64,000 bases of DNA, taken from the NCBI GenBank assembly GCA_029968055.1, contig JASCNX010000002.1, positions 1-64,000 on the forward strand, read 5' to 3'. The position numbers and the translations under genes were made by a program. Position 1 is the stretch's first letter; the number at the start of each line of letters is the position of its first letter. The notes below the pieces were generated by a model that did not search any database, was not told the origin of the DNA, and saw nothing but the letters and a program-made list of their open reading frames with translations. The DNA is from Xenophilus aerolatus (GTDB lineage Bacteria; Pseudomonadota; Gammaproteobacteria; Burkholderiales; Burkholderiaceae_C). Below, in pieces: positions 44,754 to 57,680 of the stretch.

Positions 44754-45085
44754 GGTGCAGAAACGTTCCGACGAAACAATGGCTTGATCAATCGCCAGGC
44801 ACCGTAGAGCAGAGCGCCAGCAACAGCAACATGCAAAACGCCTTCCACCCAACCCCTGCTGCTCTCGGGAAGCAAGCGCAGAATCTCGTTTCCGAGATGG
44901 CAAAGCAACCTTGAGCTGGCTTTGATCTCAGACGCACAGTTCTTCAAGGCAACCTTGCCTGCAGAGAACAAATGGTGCGCATTGACCAACATCAGCATCG
45001 CGATCAGGAGTGCGCCGAGAGCGCCGATCACCCGCAGGCTTGGCCGGACGCGGCGGTCCTCGTCTGTCGCCGTGTATCGCATCAC
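44750..45085 (-). CDS. Small membrane protein of unknown origin within the hut operon
   Basis: 111 residues with two hydrophobic segments (about 18-38 SLRVIGALGALLIAMLMLVN and 82-98 GVLHVAVAGALLYGAWRLI) and between them a hydrophilic loop with two cysteines (KNCASEIKASSRLLCHLGNE). I recognise no family. Its DNA is markedly less GC-rich (near 55 percent by eye) than the neighbouring hut genes and uses rarer codons. It sits exactly between hutF (3-bp gap) and hutG (ATGA overlap). It could be a late insertion into the operon. Confidence 0.6.
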   Translation of the reverse strand: MMRYTATDEDRRVRPSLRVIGALGALLIAMLMLVNAHHLFSAGKVALKNCASEIKASSRLLCHLGNEILRLLPESSRGWVEGVLHVAVAGALLYGAWRLIKPLFRRNVSAP

Positions 45086-45088
45086 GCT

Positions 45089-46468
45089 CTAACTCAGAAG
45101 CGCGCGCCGCGCGGCGACGAAGCCGGCTGCGGCGCTGTGGTGGAGCGGGTGCCGCCCGCCCTGCGCGCGCGGCTGTCCCGCCACCCACACGGCATCGATG
45201 GCGCTCGTGCGCTGGCTGGCGAAGACGTGCGAGGCCAGCATGTCGGGCGCAGGCAGGCCGGCCAGCGCGGTGTGGTCCGCATCGAGCACGACGAAGTCCG
45301 CCTGCTGACCCACGGCCAGCCCGGCGACCGGGCGGCCCGCGGCCTGTGCGCCGCCCTGCACCGCGGCCAGGGTCATCGCCGTGGCGACCTGCGGCTGCGA
45401 CACGTCGGCAGCCACGTTGCGCTCGCGCCGGGCGAGGCGCTGGCTGTACTCGAGCAGCAGCAACTCCTCGGCGGCGTTGACGCAGACGTGGCTGTCGGAA
45501 CCCACGCCCCACGCGCCTCCGGCAGAACGCCACGCCGGCAGGTCGAAGATGCCGTCGCCCAGATTGGCTTCGGTCGTCGGACACAGGCCGGCGACGGCGC
45601 CGCTGGCGGCCGCGCGGCGGTATTCGTCGGCGTCCATGTGGGTGGCGTGCACCAGGCACCAGCGTGCGTCGACCGGCACGTGGTCGAGCAGCCAGGCGAC
45701 CGGGCGCCGGCCGCTCCAGGCCAGGCAGTCGTCGACCTCCTTGGTCTGCTCGGCGATGTGGATGTGCACCGGCGCGGTGGCGTCCAGCGCCTGCAGGCCG
45801 GCCAGCGCTGCACGCAGGCTGTCGGGCGGCACGGCGCGCAGCGAATGGGGTGCGAGTCCGAGGCGGCCGCCCTGCGCCTCGCACAGCGGCTTCAGCCGAT
45901 CGAGCAGTGCGAGCATCGAGTCGGTCGAGCGGATGAAGCGCCGCTGGCCGTCGCCGGGCGGCAGGCCGCCGAAGCCCCCGGACTGGTACAGCACCGGCAG
46001 CAAGGTGAGGCCGATGCCCGCCTGCTCGGCAGCGCGCAGCAGCGCGAGCGCGAGCGTCGCGTCGTCGGCATAGGGCTGGCCGTCGGCATCGTGGTGCACG
46101 TAGTGGAACTCGCACACCGAGGTGTAGCCCGCCTCGAGCATCTCGACGTAGAGCCACAGCGCGATGGCCTCCAGCTGCGCGGGATCGAGCCGCAGCGCGA
46201 AGCGGTACATCAGGGTGCGCCAGCTCCAGAAGGAATCCTGCGCCTGGCCGCGGTATTCGGTGAGCCCCGCGATGCCGCGCTGGAAGGCGTGCGAATGCAG
46301 GTTGGGCATGCCCGGCAGCAGCGGGCCGCGGGCCCGGTCGGCGCCCGGCAGCGGCGCAGCGTCGGCGTCGACGGCGACGAGACGGCCATGGTCGTCCCAG
46401 GCGATCGACACGTTCTTTGCCCAGCCGCCCGGCAGCAGCGCATCGGCGGCATGCAGCGCGCGCGTCAT
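45089..46468 (-). CDS. hutF: Formimidoylglutamate deiminase
   Basis: 459 residues; ATG at 46468 overlaps the hutI stop. Amidohydrolase-type zinc enzyme: [20 protein letters not shown] with the His-x-His pair, [38 protein letters not shown] and [20 protein letters not shown]. Converts N-formimino-glutamate to N-formylglutamate plus ammonia, the substrate for HutG. Presence of HutF and HutG shows the five-step pathway rather than the HutG-formimidase one. Confidence 0.92.
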   Translation of the reverse strand: MTRALHAADALLPGGWAKNVSIAWDDHGRLVAVDADAAPLPGADRARGPLLPGMPNLHSHAFQRGIAGLTEYRGQAQDSFWSWRTLMYRFALRLDPAQLEAIALWLYVEMLEAGYTSVCEFHYVHHDADGQPYADDATLALALLRAAEQAGIGLTLLPVLYQSGGFGGLPPGDGQRRFIRSTDSMLALLDRLKPLCEAQGGRLGLAPHSLRAVPPDSLRAALAGLQALDATAPVHIHIAEQTKEVDDCLAWSGRRPVAWLLDHVPVDARWCLVHATHMDADEYRRAAASGAVAGLCPTTEANLGDGIFDLPAWRSAGGAWGVGSDSHVCVNAAEELLLLEYSQRLARRERNVAADVSQPQVATAMTLAAVQGGAQAAGRPVAGLAVGQQADFVVLDADHTALAGLPAPDMLASHVFASQRTSAIDAVWVAGQPRAQGGRHPLHHSAAAGFVAARRALLS

Positions 46469-47685
46469 GCGCCCTCCCCTTCGGCGATGCGGCCCTGGCG
46501 CACGACGGTACGCACCGGGCGCTGGCCGAACCAGTAGGCGAGTTCGGCCGCTTCGCGCACGTCCCACAGCACGAAGTTGGCGGGCTGCCCGACGATCAGC
46601 GCGCCGTGGGTGCCCTGCAGACCCAGCGCGCGCGCCGCGTGGCGGGTGACACCGTCCAGCGCCTCGGGCACGGTGAGGCGGAACAGCGTGCACGCCATGT
46701 TGACCATCAGCAGCAGCGACAGCGCCGGCGAGGTGCCGGGGTTGTGGTCGGTGGAAACGGCCAGGGGCACGCCCGCCTCGCGCAGCGCGGCGATGGGCGG
46801 CAGCTGCGTGTCGCGCAGCGTGTAGTAGGCGCCGGGCAGCAGCACGGCCACGGTGCCGGCGGCCTTCATCGCCTCGATGCCGGCCTGCGACAGGTGCTCG
46901 ATGTGGTCGCACGACAGCGCGCCGTAGCGCGCCGCCAGCGCGGCGCCCCCCATGTCGGACAGCTGCTCGGCATGCAGCTTGACGGGCAGGCCCAGCGTCT
47001 GCGCGGCGCGGAAGACCTGCTCCGTCTCGTGCAGCGAGAAGGCGATGCGTTCGCAGAAGACGTCGACGGCATCGACCAGCCCCTCGGCCGCCAGCGTGGG
47101 CAGCATCTCCTGGCAGACGAGGTCGACGTACGCCTGGCTGCGGCCCGCGTACTCCGGCGGCAGCGCGTGCGCACCGAGGAAGGTGGTGCGCACCGTCACG
47201 CCATGCGCCTCGGCCAGCCGGCGCGCCACGCGCAGCTGCTTGCGCTCGTGCGCCAGCGCCAGGCCGTAGCCGGACTTGATCTCGATCGCGCACACGCCCT
47301 CGGCCAGCAGGTTCGCAAGCCGCGACGAGGCGGCGGCGAAGAGTTCGTCCTCGCTGGCCTCGCGCGTGGCGCGCACGCTGGCGACGATGCCGCCCCCGGC
47401 CCGGGCCACCTCTTCGTAGCTGGCGCCGGCCAGGCGCATGGCGAATTCATTGGCGCGCTGGCCTCCATAGACGAGGTGGGTGTGGCAGTCGACCAGGCCG
47501 GGCGTGACCAGCGCGCCGCCGCCGTCGTGCACGCGCGCGCCGGCCCAGGCGGCGGGCACGGCGCCGGGTGCACCGGCCCAGCGCAGCAGGCCGTCGGCCA
47601 CGGCCAGCGCCAGGGGCGCACCGCCGGCGTCGCGCAGGCCCGTCCACAGGCCATCGGCCGAAGGTCGCGAGGCGAAGGGTGTCAT
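46465..47685 (-). CDS. hutI: Imidazolonepropionase
   Basis: 406 residues, standard length. [20 protein letters not shown] (metal ligands), [40 protein letters not shown] and [20 protein letters not shown]. Opens the ring of imidazolone propionate to formiminoglutamate. Four-base overlap with hutF downstream; 61-bp gap after hutD. Confidence 0.95.
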   Translation of the reverse strand: MTPFASRPSADGLWTGLRDAGGAPLALAVADGLLRWAGAPGAVPAAWAGARVHDGGGALVTPGLVDCHTHLVYGGQRANEFAMRLAGASYEEVARAGGGIVASVRATREASEDELFAAASSRLANLLAEGVCAIEIKSGYGLALAHERKQLRVARRLAEAHGVTVRTTFLGAHALPPEYAGRSQAYVDLVCQEMLPTLAAEGLVDAVDVFCERIAFSLHETEQVFRAAQTLGLPVKLHAEQLSDMGGAALAARYGALSCDHIEHLSQAGIEAMKAAGTVAVLLPGAYYTLRDTQLPPIAALREAGVPLAVSTDHNPGTSPALSLLLMVNMACTLFRLTVPEALDGVTRHAARALGLQGTHGALIVGQPANFVLWDVREAAELAYWFGQRPVRTVVRQGRIAEGEGA

Positions 47686-47746
47686 GAAGCGATCCGCTCT
47701 TGTTCGATGGTTGCCTGCGCCCGGCCGGCGGGTGATGCAGCCGGTT

Positions 47747-48322
47747 TCATTCTGGAGTCCGCGGCTCCCAGCGCACCGCGATCAGGCGCGCATCGCGGCT
47801 CGCGGGCGTGAGCACCCATTCCTGCGGCTGCTCGGCCCACCAGAGGCCGTCCCAGGTCTTGAGCAGGCCGCCGCCGCGCAGGTGGTAGTGGCCCTGCACG
47901 CAGAGCAGCAGGCCATAGGTGCAGCGCGGCATCGCGTGGGCCTGGCTGTACACCGAGACGGTGGAGGTGCCGGCATCGCGCCGCGTCATCACGTTGAAGT
48001 CGGTCGACGGACCGCCGAGCAGTTCGCAGCGCAGCGCCAGGTCGCCGCTGAAGGCGAAGGGGTCGTGCAGGACGTCGAGCCGGTGGCGCACACCCTCGCC
48101 TTCGAGCCACACGCCGTCGCCCTCGAGCAGCACGATGGTGCGGTCCACGCCCGGAAAGGGCGAGAAGGGGCCTGGCGCGGCGATGCTGGCCACGCTCACC
48201 CGCCAGTCGAAGCCGTGCATGTCGGCGCCGCGCGGCCAGCACAGGATCTCGCGCGTGCTCCCGCCGCCGTTCTTCCACGGGCTCACGGGCAGTTCGTGCA
48301 GCTTGAAGCGTTCGTAGGGCAT
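47747..48322 (-). CDS. hutD: HutD-family protein
   Basis: 191 residues of cupin-like fold: [60 protein letters not shown] and [20 protein letters not shown]. HutD is thought to set an upper limit on hut activity, possibly by binding formylglutamate or urocanate; no enzymatic function is established. Between hutU and hutI in the operon. Confidence 0.88.
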   Translation of the reverse strand: MPYERFKLHELPVSPWKNGGGSTREILCWPRGADMHGFDWRVSVASIAAPGPFSPFPGVDRTIVLLEGDGVWLEGEGVRHRLDVLHDPFAFSGDLALRCELLGGPSTDFNVMTRRDAGTSTVSVYSQAHAMPRCTYGLLLCVQGHYHLRGGGLLKTWDGLWWAEQPQEWVLTPASRDARLIAVRWEPRTPE

Positions 48323-48428
48323 GCGGTGTCACTCCGTTCGGCAGGCCCGGCCGACGCGGCACGGGCACCGCGCCACTATCGCAGCGCCGCGGCCGCAGGG
48401 CCAGCGCGCCGGGCGGAAAGCCGGCGGC

Positions 48429-50141
<1,713 letters not shown>

Positions 50142-50159
50142 GGCAGGGCTCCTTGACGT

Positions 50160-51716
50160 TCAGGCGTGGCTGGGCAGGATGTTCACAAGCGCGTCGGGCA
50201 GGTCGGCCTTCAGCGCCCAGAGGCGCATGGCCTCGAGGTCGGGGGCGAGGTAGCGGTCGCGGTCGATGAAGGCGACCTGTTCGCGGATGCGGGCGAATTC
50301 GGCTTCGACCATCGCGGAGCTGCGGGGCGTGGACTCGCTTCGTTTGAGTTCCATGCCCTGTGCGGCGGCCATGGCCTCGATGCCGACCACCACCGCGGTG
50401 TTGTTCACCATGTCGGCCAGGCGGCGCGCGGCGAAGGTGGCCATCGACACATGGTCCTCCTGGTTGGCGGAGGTGGGCAGGCTGTCGACGCTGGCGGGGT
50501 GGGCGAGCGACTTGTTCTCCGACGCCAGCGCGGCGGCCGTGACCTGCGCGATCATGAAGCCGGAGTTCAGGCCGCCGTCGCGCACCAGGAAGGGCGGCAG
50601 GCCCGACAGGCCCGTGTCGAGCAGCAGCGCGATGCGGCGCTCGGCGATGGCGCCGATTTCGCTGACGGCCAGCGCCACGATGTCGGCGGCAAAGGCAACG
50701 GGCTCGGCGTGGAAGTTGCCGCCGGAGATCACCTCGCCGGTGTCCGTGAAGACCAGTGGGTTGTCCGATGCGGCATTGGCCTCGATGACCAGCACGCGCG
50801 CGGCGTGCGCGAGGTTGTCGAGGCAGGCGCCCATCACCTGCGGGATGCAGCGGATGGAATACGGGTCCTGCACGCGCCCGCAGTCGGCGTGCGAGGGCAC
50901 GATCGCGCTGCCCTCGAGCAGCGCACGCACCGCGCCCGCGACGGCGATCTGCCCCGGCTGGCCGCGCGCGGCGTGGATGCGGGCGTCGAAGGGCTTGATC
51001 GAGCCCTGGATGGCTTCGAGCGACAGCGCACCCGACATGAGCGCCGAGGCGAACACGTTCTCGGCGCCGAAGAGGCCCGACAGCGCGAGCGCCGTGGACA
51101 CCTGCGTGCCGTTGAGCAGCGCCAGGCCTTCCTTGGGGCCGAGCACGAAGGGGGCGAGGCCGATGGCGCGCATCGCCTCGGTGCCCGGCACCGTGCGGCC
51201 CCCCATCGAATCCGGCAGTTGCGCCGCGCCCTCGCCGATGAGCACACAAGCCAGGTGCGCGAGCGGCGCGAGGTCGCCCGAGGCGCCGACCGAGCCCTTG
51301 GCCGGGATGACCGGCGTGACCCCGGCATTGAAGAGCGCGAGCAGCGCGTCGGCCAGCGCGGGCCGGACGCCGGAATGCCCGCGCGCCAGGCTCACCGCCT
51401 TGGTGGCCAGCGCCAGCCGCACCACGGCGGGCGCGAGCGGCTCGCCGGTGCCGACGCTGTGCGACAACACCAGGTTGCGCTGCAGCTCGGCCAGGTGGTC
51501 GTGGCCGATCTTCGTGCTGGCCAGCTTGCCGAAGCCGGTGTTGATGCCGTAGACGACTTCGTCATGGTCCACGATGCGCTGCACGGCCGCCTGCGCGGCC
51601 AGCATGGGGGCGGCCGTGGCCGCATCGAGCGCGAGCCGCACGCCGCCTGAATGGATGGCGCGCAACTGGGCCAGCGAGACATGGCCGGGGTCGAGCGTGA
51701 GGGCGATGGGAGTCAT
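50160..51716 (-). CDS. hutH: Histidine ammonia-lyase
   Basis: 518 residues from the ATG at 51716. The Ala-Ser-Gly that forms the MIO cofactor is at about residues 143-145 ([20 protein letters not shown]); [20 protein letters not shown] and [20 protein letters not shown] are also diagnostic. Deaminates histidine to urocanate, the inducer that releases HutC in known systems. A HutC-type operator (51723-51736) lies directly before the start, in the 54-bp gap after hutC. Confidence 0.95.
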   Translation of the reverse strand: MTPIALTLDPGHVSLAQLRAIHSGGVRLALDAATAAPMLAAQAAVQRIVDHDEVVYGINTGFGKLASTKIGHDHLAELQRNLVLSHSVGTGEPLAPAVVRLALATKAVSLARGHSGVRPALADALLALFNAGVTPVIPAKGSVGASGDLAPLAHLACVLIGEGAAQLPDSMGGRTVPGTEAMRAIGLAPFVLGPKEGLALLNGTQVSTALALSGLFGAENVFASALMSGALSLEAIQGSIKPFDARIHAARGQPGQIAVAGAVRALLEGSAIVPSHADCGRVQDPYSIRCIPQVMGACLDNLAHAARVLVIEANAASDNPLVFTDTGEVISGGNFHAEPVAFAADIVALAVSEIGAIAERRIALLLDTGLSGLPPFLVRDGGLNSGFMIAQVTAAALASENKSLAHPASVDSLPTSANQEDHVSMATFAARRLADMVNNTAVVVGIEAMAAAQGMELKRSESTPRSSAMVEAEFARIREQVAFIDRDRYLAPDLEAMRLWALKADLPDALVNILPSHA

Positions 51717-51722
51717 GAAGAA

Positions 51723-51736
51723 CCTGTCTATACAAG
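51723..51736. promoter_or_regulatory. HutC operator before hutH
   Basis: CCTGTCTATACAAG matches the known HutC half sites (consensus TGTATATACA) at nearly all positions. Located between hutC and hutH, 7 bp from the hutH start, so binding would block an internal promoter or the transcript's start. Confidence 0.7.
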
Positions 51737-51770
51737 TAGGAGCGTGCGAATTCCGTGGACGGCACACCGC

Positions 51771-52640
51771 TCAGGCGGAGGACGGGTTACCGTCGGCCCG
51801 GAAGCGGCTGCCCAGGCGGTAGCGCGAGGCGGGATGCAGGCAACGCACCACCGTGACGGGCACGGCACGCGTCCAGGTGCGCCGCGTCAGCAGCAGGCAC
51901 GGGTCGGCCGCGGCCATGTCGAGGCGGTCGGCCTGCTCGGCGGTGGGCAGCACGGCGTCGACCAGGTGCTCGATCTGGTCGAAGGGCACATGGCGCACGA
52001 GGTACTCGCTGGGCGGCGTGGCCGCAAGGTCCTGCTCCAGGTAGTCGGGCACGACGCGCGGGCTGACGTAGCGGTCTTCGAGCTGCACCGGCACGCCGTC
52101 CTCCAGATGCAGGCAGGTCGAATGGAAGACCGATTCGCCGGCCCGCAGATCGAGCCAGGCGGCCACGTCGGGCGAGGCCGCCACGCGCTCGGCCGACAGC
52201 AACTGGTAGCCGTAGTCGTGGCCGCGCGCGCGGATCTCGCTGGCGATGTTGGCGATCTGCAGCAGGGTGGACTGCGGCTTGTGCTCGGCCACGAAGCTGC
52301 CCACGCCGGCCACCCGGACGATGCGCCCCTGCTCGACCAGCTCGCGCAGCGCGCGGTTGATGGTCATGCGCGAGATGCCGAACTGCGTCACCAGTTCGTG
52401 CTCCGACGGCAGCCGGTGGCCCGCGGGCCAGGTGCCGTCCTGGATGCGGCGCGTGATGTGTTCCTTGACCTGCTCGTAGAGGGCGAGGGAAGGCTCTTGG
52501 GTACGGGCAGCCGAACGCAGAGAACGCGAAGGTTTCGCAGAGGGCGCAGAAGAAATACCAAGTTCCTTTTTCTTGGCTTTCTCTGCGACCTCTGCGCGCT
52601 TTGGCGCCCTCTGCGTTCGGCTGTCCGTATCCGCGTTCAT
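51771..52640 (-). CDS. hutC: HutC, histidine-utilisation repressor (GntR family), with repeat-derived N-terminus
   Basis: 289 residues. Winged helix from about residue 50: LALYEQVKEHITRRIQDGTW, LPSEHELVTQFGISRMTINR, ALRELVEQGRIVRVAGVGSF. UTRA ligand domain to the end (SASDVAAWL-type, RYVSPRVVPDYLEQDLAATP). The ATG at 52640 comes one base after the ABC ATPase stop and has a GGAG site, but residues about 5-46 (RTQRAPKRAEVAEKAKKKEL and on) are the translation of a dispersed repeat inserted after the start. There is no other ATG before the DNA-binding domain. The extra 45 basic residues precede an otherwise intact protein. Represses hut genes until urocanate binds. Confidence 0.88.
   Translation of the reverse strand: MNADTDSRTQRAPKRAEVAEKAKKKELGISSAPSAKPSRSLRSAARTQEPSLALYEQVKEHITRRIQDGTWPAGHRLPSEHELVTQFGISRMTINRALRELVEQGRIVRVAGVGSFVAEHKPQSTLLQIANIASEIRARGHDYGYQLLSAERVAASPDVAAWLDLRAGESVFHSTCLHLEDGVPVQLEDRYVSPRVVPDYLEQDLAATPPSEYLVRHVPFDQIEHLVDAVLPTAEQADRLDMAAADPCLLLTRRTWTRAVPVTVVRCLHPASRYRLGSRFRADGNPSSA
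52504..52628. repeat. Dispersed inverted repeat, copy E (inside hutC)
   Basis: Left arm CAGCCGAACGCAGAGAACGC, right arm GCCCTCTGCGTTCGGCTGTC, with the AT-rich centre AATACCAAGTTCCTTTTTCT. Same family as copies A-D but coding: it forms codons about 5-46 of hutC without a stop. Confidence 0.85.
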
Positions 52641-52641
52641 C

Positions 52642-53501
<860 letters not shown>

Positions 53502-53505
<4 letters not shown>

Positions 53506-54353
53506 AGCGAAGCCCACCCGAAGAGGCGCTTGTTGATGGCCTTGAACACGAAATCCGACACCAGCCCGATGATGCCGATGACGATGATCCCGAAGATGAT
53601 CTGGCCGGTGTTCAGCAGCGCCTGGCTGTCGGTGATCATGTGGCCGATGCCCGACGACGAACCGATGAGTTCGGCCACGATGACGTAGGTCCAGGCCCAG
53701 CCGAGCACGAGGCGCAGCGTCTCGGCGATGCCCGGCGCGGCGCCCGGGATGAGCACGCGACGCACGATGCCGCGGCTGTCGGCGCCCAGGGTGTAGGCCG
53801 CCTCGACCAGGTCCTTGCGCGCGCCGCCCACGGTGACGGCGACCATGAGGATGATCTGGAACACCGAGCCGATGAAGATCACGAGCAGCTTCTGCGTCTC
53901 GCCGATGCCCGCCCACAGGATGAGCAGCGGGATGAAGGCAGACGCCGGCAGGTAGCGGCAGAAGGAGACGAAGGGCTCCAGGAAGGCCTCCACGGGCTTG
54001 TAGGCCCCCATCGCGATGCCCAGCGGCACGGCGATGACGGCCGCCAGGATGAAGCCGCCCAGCACGCGCCAGACGGTCATGCCGATGTCCTTGATGAAGC
54101 CGTACTCGGTGAAGAGCAGCCAGGCTTCCTTGACCATGGTGACCGGGCTGGCCAGGAAGGTGGGCGACACGAAGCCGCCCAGCGTGGCCGCGGCCCACAC
54201 CGCCACGAAGAGGACGAAGAAGCCGACCCCCAGCATCCAGCGCGCCCGCGGGCTCACCGGCTCCAGCGGTGCCATGCCGCGCGCGCGGCGCGCCGGGCGC
54301 GGCGTGGCGATCGAAGAAGGCGATGGCTGCATCGCCGTGGAAGTCGCTTCCAT
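53502..54353 (-). CDS. ABC transporter permease of the hut operon (TauC/SsuC type)
   Basis: 283 residues, about six membrane helices. Family motif LPASAFIPLLILWAGIGETQ, KLLVIFIGSVFQIILMVAVT and the EAA-like loop VEAAYTLGADSRGIVRRVLI with the conserved Gly. Start at 54353. Overlaps the ATPase gene (ATGA) and is 13 bp after the substrate-binding protein gene. Confidence 0.9.
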
Positions 54354-54366
54354 CGTCCGTCCGCGC

Positions 54367-55335
54367 CTACTTGATGAAGGAGGCGTCGTAGGTGGCCTTC
54401 AGGTCTTCCGGGGCCTTGCGGATCACGCCGGCCTCCAGCAGGATCGGCACCGAGTCCTTCATGAACTGCTCGAGCTCGCCGGCGAAGAACTTCTGGTTGG
54501 CCGCCTTGTCCTGCCAGCGCAGGTACTTCGACGAGTTGGCGAAGGCCTCGCCGGTCTGCTTCACGGCCGAGCCCATGAGTTCGTTGGACTTGGCCGGGTC
54601 GGCCTTGATCATCTCCAGCGCCTCGAAGTACGAATTGGTCAGCGCCTGGGCCGCCTTGGCGTTGGCCTTCAGCCAGGTGGGTGCGCAGCCCACGGTGTCC
54701 ATGACCATCGGGTAGTCGAGCGTGGTCGCGAGGATCTTGCCGGACTGCGGTGCGTTGCGCACCGTCGAGAGGTAGGGCTCGTAGGTCATGGCGGCGTCGT
54801 TCTGGCCGGCCACGAAGGCCTGGGCCGAGGCCTGCGGCGCGAGGGTGACGGTCTTCACGTCCTTCAGGCTCATGCCGTTCTTGCTCAGCATCCAGGCCAG
54901 GCCGAAAAAGGGCGCGGTGCCCGGCGCGTCGACGCCGATGGTCTTGCCCTTGAGCTCGGCGAAGGACTTGATGTCGTTGCGCACGGCGATGCCGTCGGCG
55001 CCGTAGGACTTGTCCATCTGGAAGATCTGCACGATCGGCACGCCGTTGGCGTTCCAGGCCACGTGCGTTTCCACCGTCGTGGCGGCGCACTGGATGGCGC
55101 CCGAAGCCAGGGCCAGGTGGCGGTCCTTCTGCGGGATCATCTTGATCTCCACGTCCAGGCCGTTCTTCTTGAAGATGCCGGCCTTGTCGGCCAGCGTGAG
55201 CGGTGCGAAGCCGGTCCAGCCGGACATGCCCAGCGCGATCTTGGTCTCCTGTGCGGCGGCGGAGCCGGCGGCACCGGCCAGACAGGCTGCGGCAGCGGCC
55301 AGGGATGCGATCTTGAAGAAGACGGTTTTGGCCAT
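54367..55335 (-). CDS. ABC transporter substrate-binding protein of the hut operon
   Basis: 322 residues; ATG at 55335. Signal peptide to about residue 28 (GSAAAQ). Type II binding protein of the NMT1/TauA family: ALGMSGWTGFAPLTLADKAG, IFKKNGLDVEIKMIPQKDRH, GVDAPGTAPFFGLAWMLSKN. First gene of the hut operon, with a perfect HutC operator upstream, so it is induced with histidine breakdown and probably imports histidine, urocanate or a peptide derivative. Confidence 0.88.
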   Translation of the reverse strand: MAKTVFFKIASLAAAAACLAGAAGSAAAQETKIALGMSGWTGFAPLTLADKAGIFKKNGLDVEIKMIPQKDRHLALASGAIQCAATTVETHVAWNANGVPIVQIFQMDKSYGADGIAVRNDIKSFAELKGKTIGVDAPGTAPFFGLAWMLSKNGMSLKDVKTVTLAPQASAQAFVAGQNDAAMTYEPYLSTVRNAPQSGKILATTLDYPMVMDTVGCAPTWLKANAKAAQALTNSYFEALEMIKADPAKSNELMGSAVKQTGEAFANSSKYLRWQDKAANQKFFAGELEQFMKDSVPILLEAGVIRKAPEDLKATYDASFIK

Positions 55336-55441
55336 GCGGCTCTCCTGAATCAAAGGACGAAAAGTGATGGTTGGCGCCCCGCCGCGCGGACCCCGAGACG
55401 GATCCAGGCCGCGGTGGCGCAGTGTGTTTCGCTCATTTCAG

Positions 55442-55455
55442 CCTGTATATACAGG
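55442..55455. promoter_or_regulatory. HutC operator, perfect palindrome
   Basis: CCTGTATATACAGG is a perfect 14-bp palindrome containing the known HutC recognition core TGTATATACA. It is 107 bp upstream of the first hut gene (substrate-binding protein), in the gap shared with recQ. Confidence 0.85.
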
Positions 55456-55535
55456 TTAACCCGCCGTGGCATCGCTTGCAAGCGAAGCGCCGGGCTTCCC
55501 ACTTGGTGCATTGCGCATGGCCATGCACCAGAATG

Positions 55536-55547
55536 TTGTCTATACAG
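55536..55547. promoter_or_regulatory. Second HutC-like operator
   Basis: TTGTCTATACAG differs from the CTGTATATACAG core at two positions and is nearly identical to the site before hutH (TGTCTATACA). It lies 94 bp further from the hut genes than the perfect site, so two repressor dimers could act together. Nothing else recognisable lies in the 55336-55718 gap. Confidence 0.65.
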
Positions 55548-55718
55548 GACTGATCAGCGAATGGCGGCAAGGTCAGCAAGCGCCGTGCCAGCCGGGTGCG
55601 GCCACGGCCCGCCGCGGCGCAGCGGCGAGAATGTGCAGGTCACACTGCATCTCGCGCCGACCTGCTGGCCGAATCGGGCCGTTCGCCCGTCCCACCTGCG
55701 CCGGCAGCCACAAGAACC

Positions 55719-57617
<1,899 letters not shown>

Positions 57618-57680
57618 AGCAGCAACGGCGGGGCCACCCGCCGGTCAGGCGCCGTCATCTCTCCGAGCAGTCGCAGGGGC

